Below, one piece after another: positions 9,301 to 17,611 of a DNA stretch of 64,000 bases. Both the position numbers and the translations under genes were made by a program. The DNA comes from WM-3-3 sp041660045 (GTDB lineage Bacteria; Pseudomonadota; Gammaproteobacteria; Methylococcales; Methylomonadaceae): positions 1 to 64,000 of the forward strand of contig JBAZXA010000012.1 of NCBI GenBank assembly GCA_041660045.1. The letters are read 5' to 3'. Below the pieces are notes generated by a model. The model was not told the DNA's origin, did no database searches, and saw only the letters and a program-made list of their open reading frames with translations. Numbering within the stretch: the first letter of the stretch is position 1; each line of letters begins with the position of its first letter.

Positions 9301-11668
9301 CGCTGATTTCCGTCAACACGGCAGCTACACTGGGTACAGCCAATTGCACCTGCACGGGTAAGCGGCCATTAAAGCGGTAGCCCGTGCATAATTGTGGATG
9401 CCTAGCTATTAAGCGCACTAAGGCGTGCCTAAGGACATCAACGGATAAGTTGGTGTTGATCTGCAAACCTATCGCCAAGTTATAAACCGCAGTATCAGGC
9501 TCTAACTGGCAAACGCTCCAAATTGCCTGTTGCCCTTGCGCAAGCTTGCAATCCGCATCGGCCTCTAAACGCTGCGCAACACAGCTAATTTGTGGCCCAC
9601 CTTGTTGAGCTAGCTCGATAGCTTGCTGCGCGATATTACAGACTCGATTGTTCTCTGCTAATAGACTGGCGGCTGGAAAATTGAGGTTTAAACATTCATC
9701 TATAAAATATTTAAGCTCCATCGTTTTGAGTGAATCCAGCCCTAAACTGACAGCTGACTCCTCATCGCTAAAGCTGCCTTCCGCTAAGCCCGATAAGCTT
9801 TGAATTTTTTTGCAGAGGTAACCGCTGAATATCTGTGAGCTTTCAGCCAGCGGCAGCAACACCAGTTCTTCCCGTGATAAAAACCTAGCTTGGTCAGTAA
9901 AGGCTGCCGCCATGTTTGTTGTGTTTGGCTTTGCGGCCAAAGTATCAATAGCGACAATAGTGAGCTGGTCATCCTCATAAGCTTTTTTACATTCATTCCG
10001 GCGTATCTTGCCGCTACTCGTTTTAAGGATAGCGCCAGGCTTAAGCAAGACAATGCTATCCGCCTCTATGCCACATTCTTTAACTAACTGTTTGCGCACA
10101 CTTGCAAACGCTTGCGTAAACTCTTTTTGTTTTAGATAGCTGCGTTTAAGCTCGAGCAGCACTATTAGCTTCTCATCAGCTTGTGCAGCCACTGAAAATG
10201 CTGCTGCGGCGCCTTGGTTAAAGCATTCGGCGGCGGCTTCCGCGCAGGCTTCAATATCTTGCGGGTAATAATTCCGCCCCCGGATAATAATTAAATCTTT
10301 AAGGCGTCCGGTGACATATAACTCACCATCATCAATAAAACCAAGGTCACCGGTTCTTAACCAAACTTGGTTAACATCGGACAAAAAAGTATCCGCCGTT
10401 GCCTGCTGGTTTTGCCAATAACCTTGGGTAATACTTGGCCCTGAAAGTTGTATTTCACCGATTTGACGGGGCAAGCAATAGCCATCATCCAAGCCAGCAA
10501 TACGCATTTCATGCTGCTTGCCTACCCAGCCACAACTGACTAGCGGCCTGCTATTTGCACCTTGGCTGGGTTCAGCAATACCCTCCTCCAAGCGTTCCCG
10601 ATTAAAGCTTTTAATTGTTGGCGCCTGGGTGTAATCACCGCCAGTGGCAATTAAAGTAGCTTCTGCCAAGCCATAACAGGGGTAAAAGGCAGCTGGCTTA
10701 AAGCCAGCTTCAGCAAAGGCCGCACTAAAGCGTTGCAACGTGGTAGCCTGCACGGGTTCCGCGCCATTAAACGCCAGCGTCCAGCAACTGAGATCTAAAC
10801 TTTGTTTTTCGGCTTGGGAAATTTTCTTGACACAAAGCTCAAACGCAAAATTAGGCCCGCCACTGGTATGCGCCCGATAATCCGTAATGGCTTGTAACCA
10901 ACGCAAAGGTTTTTCGATGAATGCCATAGGCGACATCAGTATGACCGATGAGGCTATATATAACGGTTGAATAATATTTCCGATCAAGCCCATGTCGTGA
11001 TACCACGGCAACCAACCAACAACAGTGGCATTTTCATCATGGCCAAAACAATGCTTTATAAGCGCTTGATTTGCCATCAAATTGGCATGCGTGACCATGA
11101 CGCCTTTGGCTTGCCCGGTAGAACCTGAGGTATATTGCAAAAAGGCTAAATCGTTAGGCGTAATATCGGGTAACGGACTATCGCCATCATTACCCTTTGC
11201 AATGGAGCTATCCGTAGCTAGTATCCTTAAGCTGCCATGCTGGCTATCTACGAGGGCGCTTAAAGATACCAGTAAATTATCTGATGTTAATAAGATAGCC
11301 GCTTGGCAATCTGCAATAATCGCCTGCAATTTGGGTAAATGTTTGCTATTTCTGGGCGGATAGGCCGGAACGGCTATAACCCCGGCATACAGGCAGGCAA
11401 AAAATGCACAAATGAAATCTACCCCCGGCGCATACAGTAATACCGCCCGTTTATTTTTTAACCCTAAGTCTAATAGCTGCCTGGCAATGGCTTTCACTTG
11501 CCGGTCTAACTGGCCGTAACTAAGCTCAACAATTGGATTTTCGCCGTAGGCTAGAAATCGGTAAGCGCATTGTTGTGTCTGTTGTTCTGCCCTGATACGC
11601 AGCAGGTCTACCAAGGTGTTGGTAGTGTCAGTGTGGTTCAGTGGCGCTTTAGCGACTTTAAATACCAT
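6365..11668 (-). CDS. Lipopeptide synthetase, FAAL-ACP-C-A(Ser)-PCP
   Basis: This 1,767-residue megasynthase starts a lipopeptide. Residues 15-590 are a fatty acyl-AMP ligase (YTSGSTGQAKG at 179-189, CYGLAEATL at 331-339, WLRTGDLGF at 436-444). Residues 610-690 are an acyl carrier domain (LGLDSL, Ser646). Residues 705-1150 are a condensation domain (HHIAVDF from 835), residues 1175-1680 an adenylation domain and residues 1690-1765 a peptidyl carrier (LGGHS, Ser1725). Reading the A-domain pocket against GrsA gives D-V-W-H-L-S-L-I-D-K, the standard serine code, with the final Lys in SSNGK. The expected product of this protein is an N-acyl-seryl carrier intermediate. The start has TAGGCGG 8-9 nt upstream. 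It follows the ankyrin gene by 18 nt and is followed by the CmlA-like gene. Confidence 0.95.
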   Translation of the reverse strand: MVFKVAKAPLNHTDTTNTLVDLLRIRAEQQTQQCAYRFLAYGENPIVELSYGQLDRQVKAIARQLLDLGLKNKRAVLLYAPGVDFICAFFACLYAGVIAVPAYPPRNSKHLPKLQAIIADCQAAILLTSDNLLVSLSALVDSQHGSLRILATDSSIAKGNDGDSPLPDITPNDLAFLQYTSGSTGQAKGVMVTHANLMANQALIKHCFGHDENATVVGWLPWYHDMGLIGNIIQPLYIASSVILMSPMAFIEKPLRWLQAITDYRAHTSGGPNFAFELCVKKISQAEKQSLDLSCWTLAFNGAEPVQATTLQRFSAAFAEAGFKPAAFYPCYGLAEATLIATGGDYTQAPTIKSFNRERLEEGIAEPSQGANSRPLVSCGWVGKQHEMRIAGLDDGYCLPRQIGEIQLSGPSITQGYWQNQQATADTFLSDVNQVWLRTGDLGFIDDGELYVTGRLKDLIIIRGRNYYPQDIEACAEAAAECFNQGAAAAFSVAAQADEKLIVLLELKRSYLKQKEFTQAFASVRKQLVKECGIEADSIVLLKPGAILKTSSGKIRRNECKKAYEDDQLTIVAIDTLAAKPNTTNMAAAFTDQARFLSREELVLLPLAESSQIFSGYLCKKIQSLSGLAEGSFSDEESAVSLGLDSLKTMELKYFIDECLNLNFPAASLLAENNRVCNIAQQAIELAQQGGPQISCVAQRLEADADCKLAQGQQAIWSVCQLEPDTAVYNLAIGLQINTNLSVDVLRHALVRLIARHPQLCTGYRFNGRLPVQVQLAVPSVAAVLTEISGLAEQDIQGTLSDAIKQPFDLRQDIKLRAVLFKRSDDNYLLMLCVHHIAVDFRSLVILLDELKQIYTAKLLGHSFDLPKLTTAYPDFINWQQDYLASPQAQAALNYWQVQLAGKLPKLKLPYDRLPVKSSTYRGGFETFVLDKDTSNKAHALAKQSGVTINVLLLSVYLSLLYRYSGQQDLIVGSPTAGRPQKRFGNVVGYFVNPVAIRANPKGSKPFLSFMDEVKQSVLAALQHQDYPLSLLAEKLQPERDGSISPFYRVCFTLQGDATRQADAAKVALGLPEAPLSWPELKASSVNLSENIAQFDITLMMAVMGDNISASLQYRKDLFEAGTIQRMAGHYQCLLNAVLDKPSQAIGGLTLLPEPELQQQLTVWNANAASFPQDLCIQHLFEQQVARTPDAVALIYESTCLSYSVLNQQANRWAHYLIGQGIRPDDRVAVCFERSLTMVIGLLSVLKAGAAYVPLDPAYPEQRLQHMLQDCKPAMLLTQQLFAERLSDYHGGIPVVILDAAENNVLPTLPSSNPLWANLGLSSSHLAYIIYTSGSTGQPKGVMNQHQAVVNRLLWAQKHYQLNQADTVLQKTPFSFDVSVWEFFLPLISGARLVVAKPQGHQDPQYLIKLIHSRQVSTIHFVPSMLQVFLEQANLHDCSSLKRVLCSGEALPLALAKRFHAALPAVQLHNLYGPTEAAIDVTSHLCLNDETLHCVPIGRAIANLQIFVLDAFLKPVPIGVNGELYIGGVGLARGYFKRPDLTAERFIANPYSELPGQRLYRTGDIVRYHCNGDIEYLDRVDHQIKIRGFRIELGEIEACLLQHPAILQAAVLVNQDQAGDKFLVAYLATESNAPDWAALKAYLSLTLPDFMLPVTAVYLPALPLSSNGKLERNALASMQVVLRPRAAYQAPRDEVEQIIAEIWQQVLGVDSLSIHDDFFDLGGHSLSAVQIATRIKQDFAIDVPVKTVFEAPTIAEFVEKLVEFQND

Positions 11669-11686
11669 AACCTTAAGCCGCCTAAG

Positions 11687-12268
11687 CTAGTTCGGGTGGT
11701 TATCAGCCGACCTGTACGCTGACCATGCCGCAGCCCATGCAAGATCATCCGGTAGATGAAAATTAAGCTCATCGTTACAAAACGTTTGCCATGCCGCCGA
11801 CATCGTGTCGAATAAGACGTCTTTATCACGCGCTAACGTAGGCGTAACAACTAAATCGTGGTGCAAAAACACAACAGCCTCATCATCCATAGCCATTAAT
11901 TCTGTAGGCCATTCGGCAAATTGCTTTAATTGGCTGGCCACATAAGCTTTACAATAATTGCGTTGTGGCATGTTAAAACTTAAGCCGACTTTATCCGCAG
12001 CCTGTTTTAACAATACCGCACTCTCGACATTGGCCGCAGCCAGTGCAATTTGGTAGACATTTCTTAGGTCTAAACCCACATTAGCTATATCTGCGCCGGC
12101 CTCTAGGAGTTTTTGAATAATCTTGGTATTGGCTGTACCGGCAGCCCAATTTAATGCAGTCCAACCATAATCATCTTTTTGATCAACATCCCAGCCTTCA
12201 TCTAAAACCTGGGTGACGGCTTCAGCATCACCTAATTTTACAGCTGCAATCAGTTTTAATTCGGACAT
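11687..12268 (-). CDS. Ankyrin-repeat protein in the NRPS operon
   Basis: This 193-residue soluble protein has no signal peptide. Its N-terminal half holds two to three ankyrin-type repeats: residues about 3-35 (KLIAAVKLGDAEAVTQVLDEG) and 36-70 (DDYGWTALNWAAG, IIQKLLEAGADI), plus a degenerate third. The C-terminal half (about 95-193) is rich in Trp and acidic residues and I do not recognise it. It lies between mbtH and the FAAL synthetase with short gaps, so it is probably co-transcribed. Its role is unknown; a scaffold or protein-contact role is inference from the fold alone. Confidence 0.7.
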   Translation of the reverse strand: MSELKLIAAVKLGDAEAVTQVLDEGWDVDQKDDYGWTALNWAAGTANTKIIQKLLEAGADIANVGLDLRNVYQIALAAANVESAVLLKQAADKVGLSFNMPQRNYCKAYVASQLKQFAEWPTELMAMDDEAVVFLHHDLVVTPTLARDKDVLFDTMSAAWQTFCNDELNFHLPDDLAWAAAWSAYRSADNHPN

Positions 12269-12328
12269 ATATTTGCCTTAAATAAGTACCCACATTGATA
12301 AAAGCAAAACTCCCCAGTTGTTAACAGC

Positions 12329-12550
12329 TCAACTTTGGTTAAAGGCTTCCATGTGTTTTCTTAAACTTAATGGCCTCATATCGGTCCATACTTCATTAAT
12401 GTAATCTAGGCATTCTTGTTTAGAACGTGCTTGCCCAACTATCGTCCAGCCACCTGGAATATCGATATAGTTTGGCCACAAGGAATATTGTTCTTCATGG
12501 TTAATCAGCACGTAGTATTCAGTTTTATCTTCTTCAATATTGTCAGTCAT
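12329..12550 (-). CDS. mbtH: MbtH-like NRPS partner protein
   Basis: This 73-residue protein has the full MbtH pattern: YYVLINHEEQYSLWP, the Gly-Gly-Trp turn (IPGGWTIVG), SKQECLDYI and the C-terminal VWTDMRPLSLR. Members of the family bind adenylation domains and are often needed for their folding or activity. It is the first gene of the synthetase operon and presumably serves the A domains downstream. The start is well supported by a GAGGAG Shine-Dalgarno 5-6 nt upstream of the ATG. Confidence 0.96.
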   Translation of the reverse strand: MTDNIEEDKTEYYVLINHEEQYSLWPNYIDIPGGWTIVGQARSKQECLDYINEVWTDMRPLSLRKHMEAFNQS

Positions 12551-13213
12551 GGTTTTCTCCTCTTAAACGTTTTCCATACAACAAAAACGTATCAGAAAAA
12601 AAATCATGAACTGCAAAATGAATTTTTACAGGCGACTGGCTTTAAAGAATCAACGCTGAGGCGCGGTTACGGATGAGGATTACTTGATGGAAAACTATAG
12701 ACGGCAAACGTTAGCCTACACGTTTACAGGCTTAATTATAGAAATGCATTTAAAGCCAAAACTACGCGGCTAATCAAAAGACAAATTAGGTTATTAGCCC
12801 TATTAAAAATAGGTTAAATAACATAGCTAAAATTAACTTAGGAAAACTAAGCTTTAAACAAAAACTAACGCCGCTTTCGCCAGCAACGTTTTCAATATTT
12901 ACCATTAAGCTATCCCGTAAACCCCATGCCACCCTTAATATAAAAAATTAACTATTTGTTATATTTAGCTTTTTTCTATTAACACCTTACCTTGCCGCTT
13001 TCTGTTTAATAGCCGAAACACTAGCCTAAGTTAACTGTTTTTTAAGCACAGCTTATCCGCAGTTGCCCTGCTTTATTTTTTATATATGCGTATCAACAAC
13101 TTAAATAAATATAATAAGCCAATTACCAAATTAACACTAAGACTATGTTTTTATTATTTAATCTATTAGTGGCTTAAGTATTGCTCTAGTACTAGCGTTT
13201 ACTGATCTTATTG
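12551..13213. promoter_or_regulatory. Divergent intergenic region between mbtH and the sigma-factor gene
   Basis: This 660-bp AT-rich stretch holds no convincing gene. It must contain the promoters of the leftward mbtH/NRPS operon and the rightward fecI/fecR-like pair. I looked for a PvdS-type or Fec-type ECF promoter in front of mbtH and saw none I would defend. Confidence 0.5.
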
Positions 13214-13756
13214 ATGTTTAACCTTCTATATCATGCAAACTTTAGTATGACTACAGCCACCCAAACATTAAGCCATTTTTTTCTTGATATCAGAGAAGAA
13301 TTGATTCGATTTTTTTGCCGTCGTATCAGTTGTTTAGATACTGCTGAAGATCTCGCTCAAGATACTTATCTAAGGCTCTTGAATTATGACCAGTTTGAAG
13401 CGGCAGAAAACCGCAGATCATTGGCATTTGCGGTAGCCAGTAATATCGCCATCGATCACGTGCGTAAACAAAAAGTACGCGCCCGCTATATTGCAGACCA
13501 ACACGAGTTGCAAAATGATTTGGAATTTATGCCCCATCAAAATACCAGTTTTGAACATAAAGAAATCATTGAAGAAGAATTGGCGCACATACATCAGGCC
13601 TTGTTGGCCTTACCAGAAGATAATCGTTCTGTGATTTATCTAAGCACCATCAAGGGCTTAACTTATGCCCAAATCGGCAAATGTCTTGGCATCACTGAAA
13701 GGATGGTGGCCAAACGGGTCGCCAGTACGCTAAAAATATTAGCCGATATAAGCTAA
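13214..13756 (+). CDS. FecI-type ECF sigma factor
   Basis: This is an ECF sigma-70 factor of 180 residues. Region 2 is seen in DTAEDLAQDTYLRLL and the FAVASNIAIDHVRKQKVRARY segment, and region 4 in ALPEDNRSVIYLSTIKGLTYAQIGKCLGITERMVAKRVASTLK. Such factors usually switch on iron-uptake genes in response to a surface signal passed through a FecR protein, which is encoded next. I use the first ATG (13214); a later ATG at 13247 gives a more usual FecI length before region 2, and neither has a clear Shine-Dalgarno. No TonB receptor follows, and the divergent NRPS operon is a natural candidate target. Confidence 0.88.
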   Translation: MFNLLYHANFSMTTATQTLSHFFLDIREELIRFFCRRISCLDTAEDLAQDTYLRLLNYDQFEAAENRRSLAFAVASNIAIDHVRKQKVRARYIADQHELQNDLEFMPHQNTSFEHKEIIEEELAHIHQALLALPEDNRSVIYLSTIKGLTYAQIGKCLGITERMVAKRVASTLKILADIS

Positions 13757-13829
13757 TGCCTGATAATCTTTGTATTTGCATTATATTCCTCTATACTCTT
13801 GATTTTTAGGGTCATATGATAATTTGCCG

Positions 13830-14813
13830 ATGGTTTCCAAGCCTGAAGACACTGGGCAGTCACTTACTGAACAGGCCATAGATTGGTTAGTAATTATGCG
13901 TTCTGGGTCAGTTGATGCCGGCACACAGCGTGAGTTTGAGCACTGGCTACGGGCCGATAGTACGCATACTGAGGCCTATGCTAAAGCACAAGCACTTTGG
14001 GAAGTAACAACAAAAGCTATGGCGCTTGCCAGCGCAGAAAAACCCTTAAAACCAGCCGTTTACGCTAAGCCTCTAGCGCTATTTAGCAAACCTTACCGCA
14101 TTGCTTGGTTAGCCACGGCTGCCACGCTCACCTTTGGCCTCTGGATGGCCTGGGCATCAGTATCAGTTTCACTATTCAGTGACTATTCCACCACAGTAGG
14201 CCAACAAAAACAGGTAACCTTGGCTGACGGTAGCCGCGTTTTTTTAAACACCAAGACAGCCATTTCTTTACAGTGGGACGAGCATCAACGGCGTATCATT
14301 TTACACAACGGCCAAGCAGCGTTCACGGTCGCTAAAGATGTAAACCGACCCTTTGTGGTCGAAACCAAGGCCGCTTCAGTACGTGCCTTAGGCACCGTAT
14401 TTGAGGTCTTTGAGCAAGACGCTGGCGCCTTTGATGTCGCCGTCACAGAACATGCTATCGACGTTAGCTTAAAGGCTAACAACCATGCCAATCCAGTCCG
14501 TGTTGGCGAAGCCGAGATGCTGCATTACAGCGGCACTGGGGAGCTGCAACACCCTGAGTTGACGAATCCCAGCCAAATTACAGCTTGGCAACGTGGTAAA
14601 GTCATTTTTAAAGATCAGCCTTTAGATAAAGTCATCGCTGAATTAAACCGCTATTCCAAAACTTGGATCGTGTTAAAAGGTAATGACATCAAACAGCGCC
14701 GTGTTAGCGGTGTCTTTCCAATTGATAACAGCACAATTTTAACTGCCCTGGAAAAAGTCTTTGCCATCCATGCCACACGGGTAGGCCCCTGGCTAATCAT
14801 CTTGCATACCTAG
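13830..14813 (+). CDS. FecR-type anti-sigma/transducer protein
   Basis: This is a FecR-family inner-membrane protein of about 327 residues. The N-terminal DUF4880 segment (AIDWLVIMRSGSV, FEHWLRADSTHTEAY) faces the cytoplasm and would bind the sigma factor. One membrane span follows (IAWLATAATLTFGLWMAWASV). The periplasmic FecR domain includes VTLADGSRVFLNTKTAI and VVETKAASVRALGTVFEV, and the protein ends with a small secretin/TonB-short-like part (QPLDKVIAELNRYS). It lies 73 nt after the sigma gene, as in fecIR pairs. The ATG at 13830 is chosen over a TTG two codons upstream. The usual third member, a TonB receptor with a signalling extension, is not in the window. Confidence 0.9.
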   Translation: MVSKPEDTGQSLTEQAIDWLVIMRSGSVDAGTQREFEHWLRADSTHTEAYAKAQALWEVTTKAMALASAEKPLKPAVYAKPLALFSKPYRIAWLATAATLTFGLWMAWASVSVSLFSDYSTTVGQQKQVTLADGSRVFLNTKTAISLQWDEHQRRIILHNGQAAFTVAKDVNRPFVVETKAASVRALGTVFEVFEQDAGAFDVAVTEHAIDVSLKANNHANPVRVGEAEMLHYSGTGELQHPELTNPSQITAWQRGKVIFKDQPLDKVIAELNRYSKTWIVLKGNDIKQRRVSGVFPIDNSTILTALEKVFAIHATRVGPWLIILHT

Positions 14814-14949
14814 TTGGCCGCAAACACTACCAAGCCTATCGTAGCTTTAAATCTTCCGCACACCCACCAGCTCTTGATACTATAAAAGCTAGCCGCTAGG
14901 ACTAGAGAAAATCCCAGCGCCCATTTTTGTTAACTAATGGAGTATAGCC

Positions 14950-16485
14950 ATGCCGTTTAGTTGGTGGCGTAAAGGTGATCTCGATGGCTTTTTTGGGTTG
15001 TTTGTCGATAACCTCATCCAGCTTATCCTGATTGTTACCCTTTGTAGCGTAATCCTTAAAATGCCAGCTGAAATGGTATTTGGCCGCATTCTACCCGGCG
15101 TTGCTATCAGCTTACTGGTAGGAAATCTGTTTTATGCCTATCAAGCGAAAATCTTGGCTATTAAATCTGGCCTAACCAACGTTACGGCACTGCCTTATGG
15201 GGTTAACACGGTATCCTTGTTTGCTTTCATCCTGTTTGTCATGAAGCCTGTTTTAGATCAAACCCAAAACCTGGAACTGGCTTGGCAAGTGGGCTTAGCC
15301 GCTTGTTTTGGTTCAGGTTTAATTGAGTTTGGCGGGGCTTTTGTGGCTGGCTGGATCAAACAGATCACCCCCCGCGCCGCCTTATTAGCCACCTTGGCCG
15401 GTATAGCCCTAAGCTTTATCGCCATGGATTTTTGCTTGCGCATTTATGCCGAGCCGTTAATCGCCTTTATCCCCTTGGCGTTTATCCTAGTCCAATACAT
15501 AGGGCAACTGCGGATACCTGGCAATGTGCCTGCAGGCCTAGTTGCCGTAGTTATCGGCACGCTCTTGGCCTGGGCCTTAGGTAAAATGGACGCGGCCCAA
15601 CTCAAGGCGGCCATGACCATTCATCTTCATTTACCCCATTTGTCCATTACCGCCATGCTAGACGCTAGCTGGTCCGAATACATGCTGCAATTTTTGCCCG
15701 TTATTGTGCCCATGGGTTTATTTAATTTACTCGGCTCCTTACAAAATCTGGAAAGTGCCGAAGCTGCTGGCGACCAATATCCAGTCAAGCCATCATTAGC
15801 GATAAACGGCCTAGGTACTATGGCGGCGGCGTGTTTTGGCAGTGTTTTTCCAACCACCATTTATATCGGCCATCCCGGGTGGAAAAAAATGGGTGCGGGT
15901 GCCGGTTATTCTATAGCCAATGGCATAGCTATCACCTTGTTATGTGTCTTAGGCCTAGTTGGCTTTGTTTCAGCACTGGTGCCCATAGAAGCGGGTGCCG
16001 CCATTTTGCTGTGGATAGGCATTACTATGGCCGCCCAAGCTTTTGACAGTACGCCCAGGGCGCATGCGCCAGCTGTGGTTGTCGGATTTTTTCCGGCGTT
16101 GGCGGGCTGGGGATTATTGATGCTAGAAAACGGCTTACGTGCCGCCGGCAGCAGTATTGGGGAGGTCGGTATAAAAACCCTGGCGCTACAATTGCCAATT
16201 ACTGGCATGATAGCCTTAGAAAAAGGCTTTATTTTCACTTCGATGATCTTATCGGCGATGACAGTTTGCCTAATCGACAAAAACTACCGCGCAGCAGCAG
16301 GTTGGGCCACTGCTGCGGCGGCCATTAGCGCGACTGGATTAATGCACGGGTTTACTATCACCAATGGTGCCGCCATCAATGCCTATGGGCTAAAGTATAC
16401 TTGGCCGTTTGTACTGGGTTATAGCGGAATTGCCGCAGTATTTTTAATATTGGCCTGGCTCGCACGTAAACCAGCCGCAGAGTAA
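14950..16485 (+). CDS. NCS2-family (xanthine/uracil-type) permease
   Basis: This 511-residue integral membrane protein has about 12-14 predicted spans. It shows the NCS2 pattern: the N-terminal GDLDGFFGLFVDNLIQLILI, the SGLTNVTALPYGVNTVS loop, and the later NLESAEAAGDQYPVKPSLAINGLGTMAAACFGSVFPTTIYIGHPG block, which in this superfamily carries substrate-site residues. Substrate cannot be read from the sequence; purines, pyrimidines or another small anion are all possible. A TGGAG Shine-Dalgarno precedes the ATG by 7 nt. It is 136 nt downstream of the FecR gene and need not belong to that unit. Confidence 0.85.
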   Translation: MPFSWWRKGDLDGFFGLFVDNLIQLILIVTLCSVILKMPAEMVFGRILPGVAISLLVGNLFYAYQAKILAIKSGLTNVTALPYGVNTVSLFAFILFVMKPVLDQTQNLELAWQVGLAACFGSGLIEFGGAFVAGWIKQITPRAALLATLAGIALSFIAMDFCLRIYAEPLIAFIPLAFILVQYIGQLRIPGNVPAGLVAVVIGTLLAWALGKMDAAQLKAAMTIHLHLPHLSITAMLDASWSEYMLQFLPVIVPMGLFNLLGSLQNLESAEAAGDQYPVKPSLAINGLGTMAAACFGSVFPTTIYIGHPGWKKMGAGAGYSIANGIAITLLCVLGLVGFVSALVPIEAGAAILLWIGITMAAQAFDSTPRAHAPAVVVGFFPALAGWGLLMLENGLRAAGSSIGEVGIKTLALQLPITGMIALEKGFIFTSMILSAMTVCLIDKNYRAAAGWATAAAAISATGLMHGFTITNGAAINAYGLKYTWPFVLGYSGIAAVFLILAWLARKPAAE

Positions 16486-16506
16486 GGCATGAGCTGTGAG
16501 TGCAAA

Positions 16507-17409
16507 TTAACCCGAAAGTACGCTGAACTCGACTACTTCTGTTGGCGTGTCAAAGGCATTGTGGCCTAAACTAATTGCCCCTGTACCTTTTAAGATCATT
16601 TCCTCGCGGACTAAGGTAATAATTGTTTTATCGCTTAAACAGATATAAGTGCCGTTGATGCTTTGATCAACCAAGAAAAATTTGCCTAACCGATATTCAC
16701 AGCGAAAGTGCTGCCGGGATGCATAAATGCTCCTTACGATAATATCGCAAGTATGGTTGCGTCCAACTGAGGCAACCTTATTGGTTTTATTGATCTTTAC
16801 TGAGCTACCGCAATACAACAAGGACAGCTCATCGGCATTGCCCAGTGCCCGGCTGGGTGGAATATTAAAACACGTTGCCAAACCCTCTTCCTGCTCCCAT
16901 AGCACCAAATAGATGTCAAAAGGGTTAACTTTACCTTTAAGATGCGCTTGCATAAACTTTAGGGTTTTTTCCTTTAGCTCTTTCGGTAAGGCATTATAAA
17001 CGGCGCGGCTAGTGGTGATTTGGTTAGCGCTGGCAATTGCAGCGATACGGGCGGTAACATTAACAGTATCACCAAAAGCCACATCATCACCCAATATCAC
17101 TTCGCCATAATGCACGCCTATACGAATTTTAAGGCTGTAACCAGCGCCATAAGTACAGCTTTTAATGGCATTTTGCATAGCGCAAGCGGCATCAAGCGCT
17201 AATTTTGGGTCAGGAAAAGCGCACATAATTTGGTCGCCTATGGCGTTAACCAACTTGCCGTCATAGCTAGTCACTTCGCCAACCATAGTTGCTAAGGCCT
17301 TTTGGATGCAAAGCCTGGCGGGATTGTCACCAATGCTTTCATATAAGGCCGTACTGCCACAAATATCAGCAATCAGTAAAGCAATTTGTTTGGGCTGTAG
17401 CGTGGTCAT
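16507..17409 (-). CDS. Class III nucleotide cyclase with C-terminal FHA domain
   Basis: This 300-residue cytosolic protein has a class III cyclase catalytic domain in residues 8-170. Metal-binding Asp residues are D15 (LLIADICGST) and D59 (AIGDQIMCAF), and the transition-state pair is N117/R121 (VNVTARI). At the place of the adenine-selecting Lys (usually VKTIGD) there is N55 (VNAIGD), while D114 fills the second selectivity position, so cAMP production is likely but not certain. Residues about 195-295 form an FHA phosphothreonine-binding domain (SVGRNHTCDIIV, SRQHFRCEY, SINGTYI). FHA domains and the T6SS kinase/phosphatase pair elsewhere in the window suggest phospho-Thr signalling, which is inference. 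It is convergent with the permease, 21 nt apart. Confidence 0.9.
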   Translation of the reverse strand: MTTLQPKQIALLIADICGSTALYESIGDNPARLCIQKALATMVGEVTSYDGKLVNAIGDQIMCAFPDPKLALDAACAMQNAIKSCTYGAGYSLKIRIGVHYGEVILGDDVAFGDTVNVTARIAAIASANQITTSRAVYNALPKELKEKTLKFMQAHLKGKVNPFDIYLVLWEQEEGLATCFNIPPSRALGNADELSLLYCGSSVKINKTNKVASVGRNHTCDIIVRSIYASRQHFRCEYRLGKFFLVDQSINGTYICLSDKTIITLVREEMILKGTGAISLGHNAFDTPTEVVEFSVLSG

Positions 17410-17611
17410 ATATACACATGACCTTGAGGTTTAATCACTAAATTATTGGTACCCACGGCCACTAAACTCCTACCCATTTGCTTACCTTAAAAAATCACAG
17501 CTATTGTTATAAAACTATAAAAGCCTTGATTATCCTCGATATTTAATCATTTAGCTTATCTTGATTATGATAAACTTTAAATAAACTTAATTACATAAAG
17601 GGATCTCGGCA

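Noticed and set aside
12551..12700. PvdS/FecI-type ECF promoter before mbtH
   Set aside because: No pair of -35 and -10 elements with proper spacing could be defended by eye.
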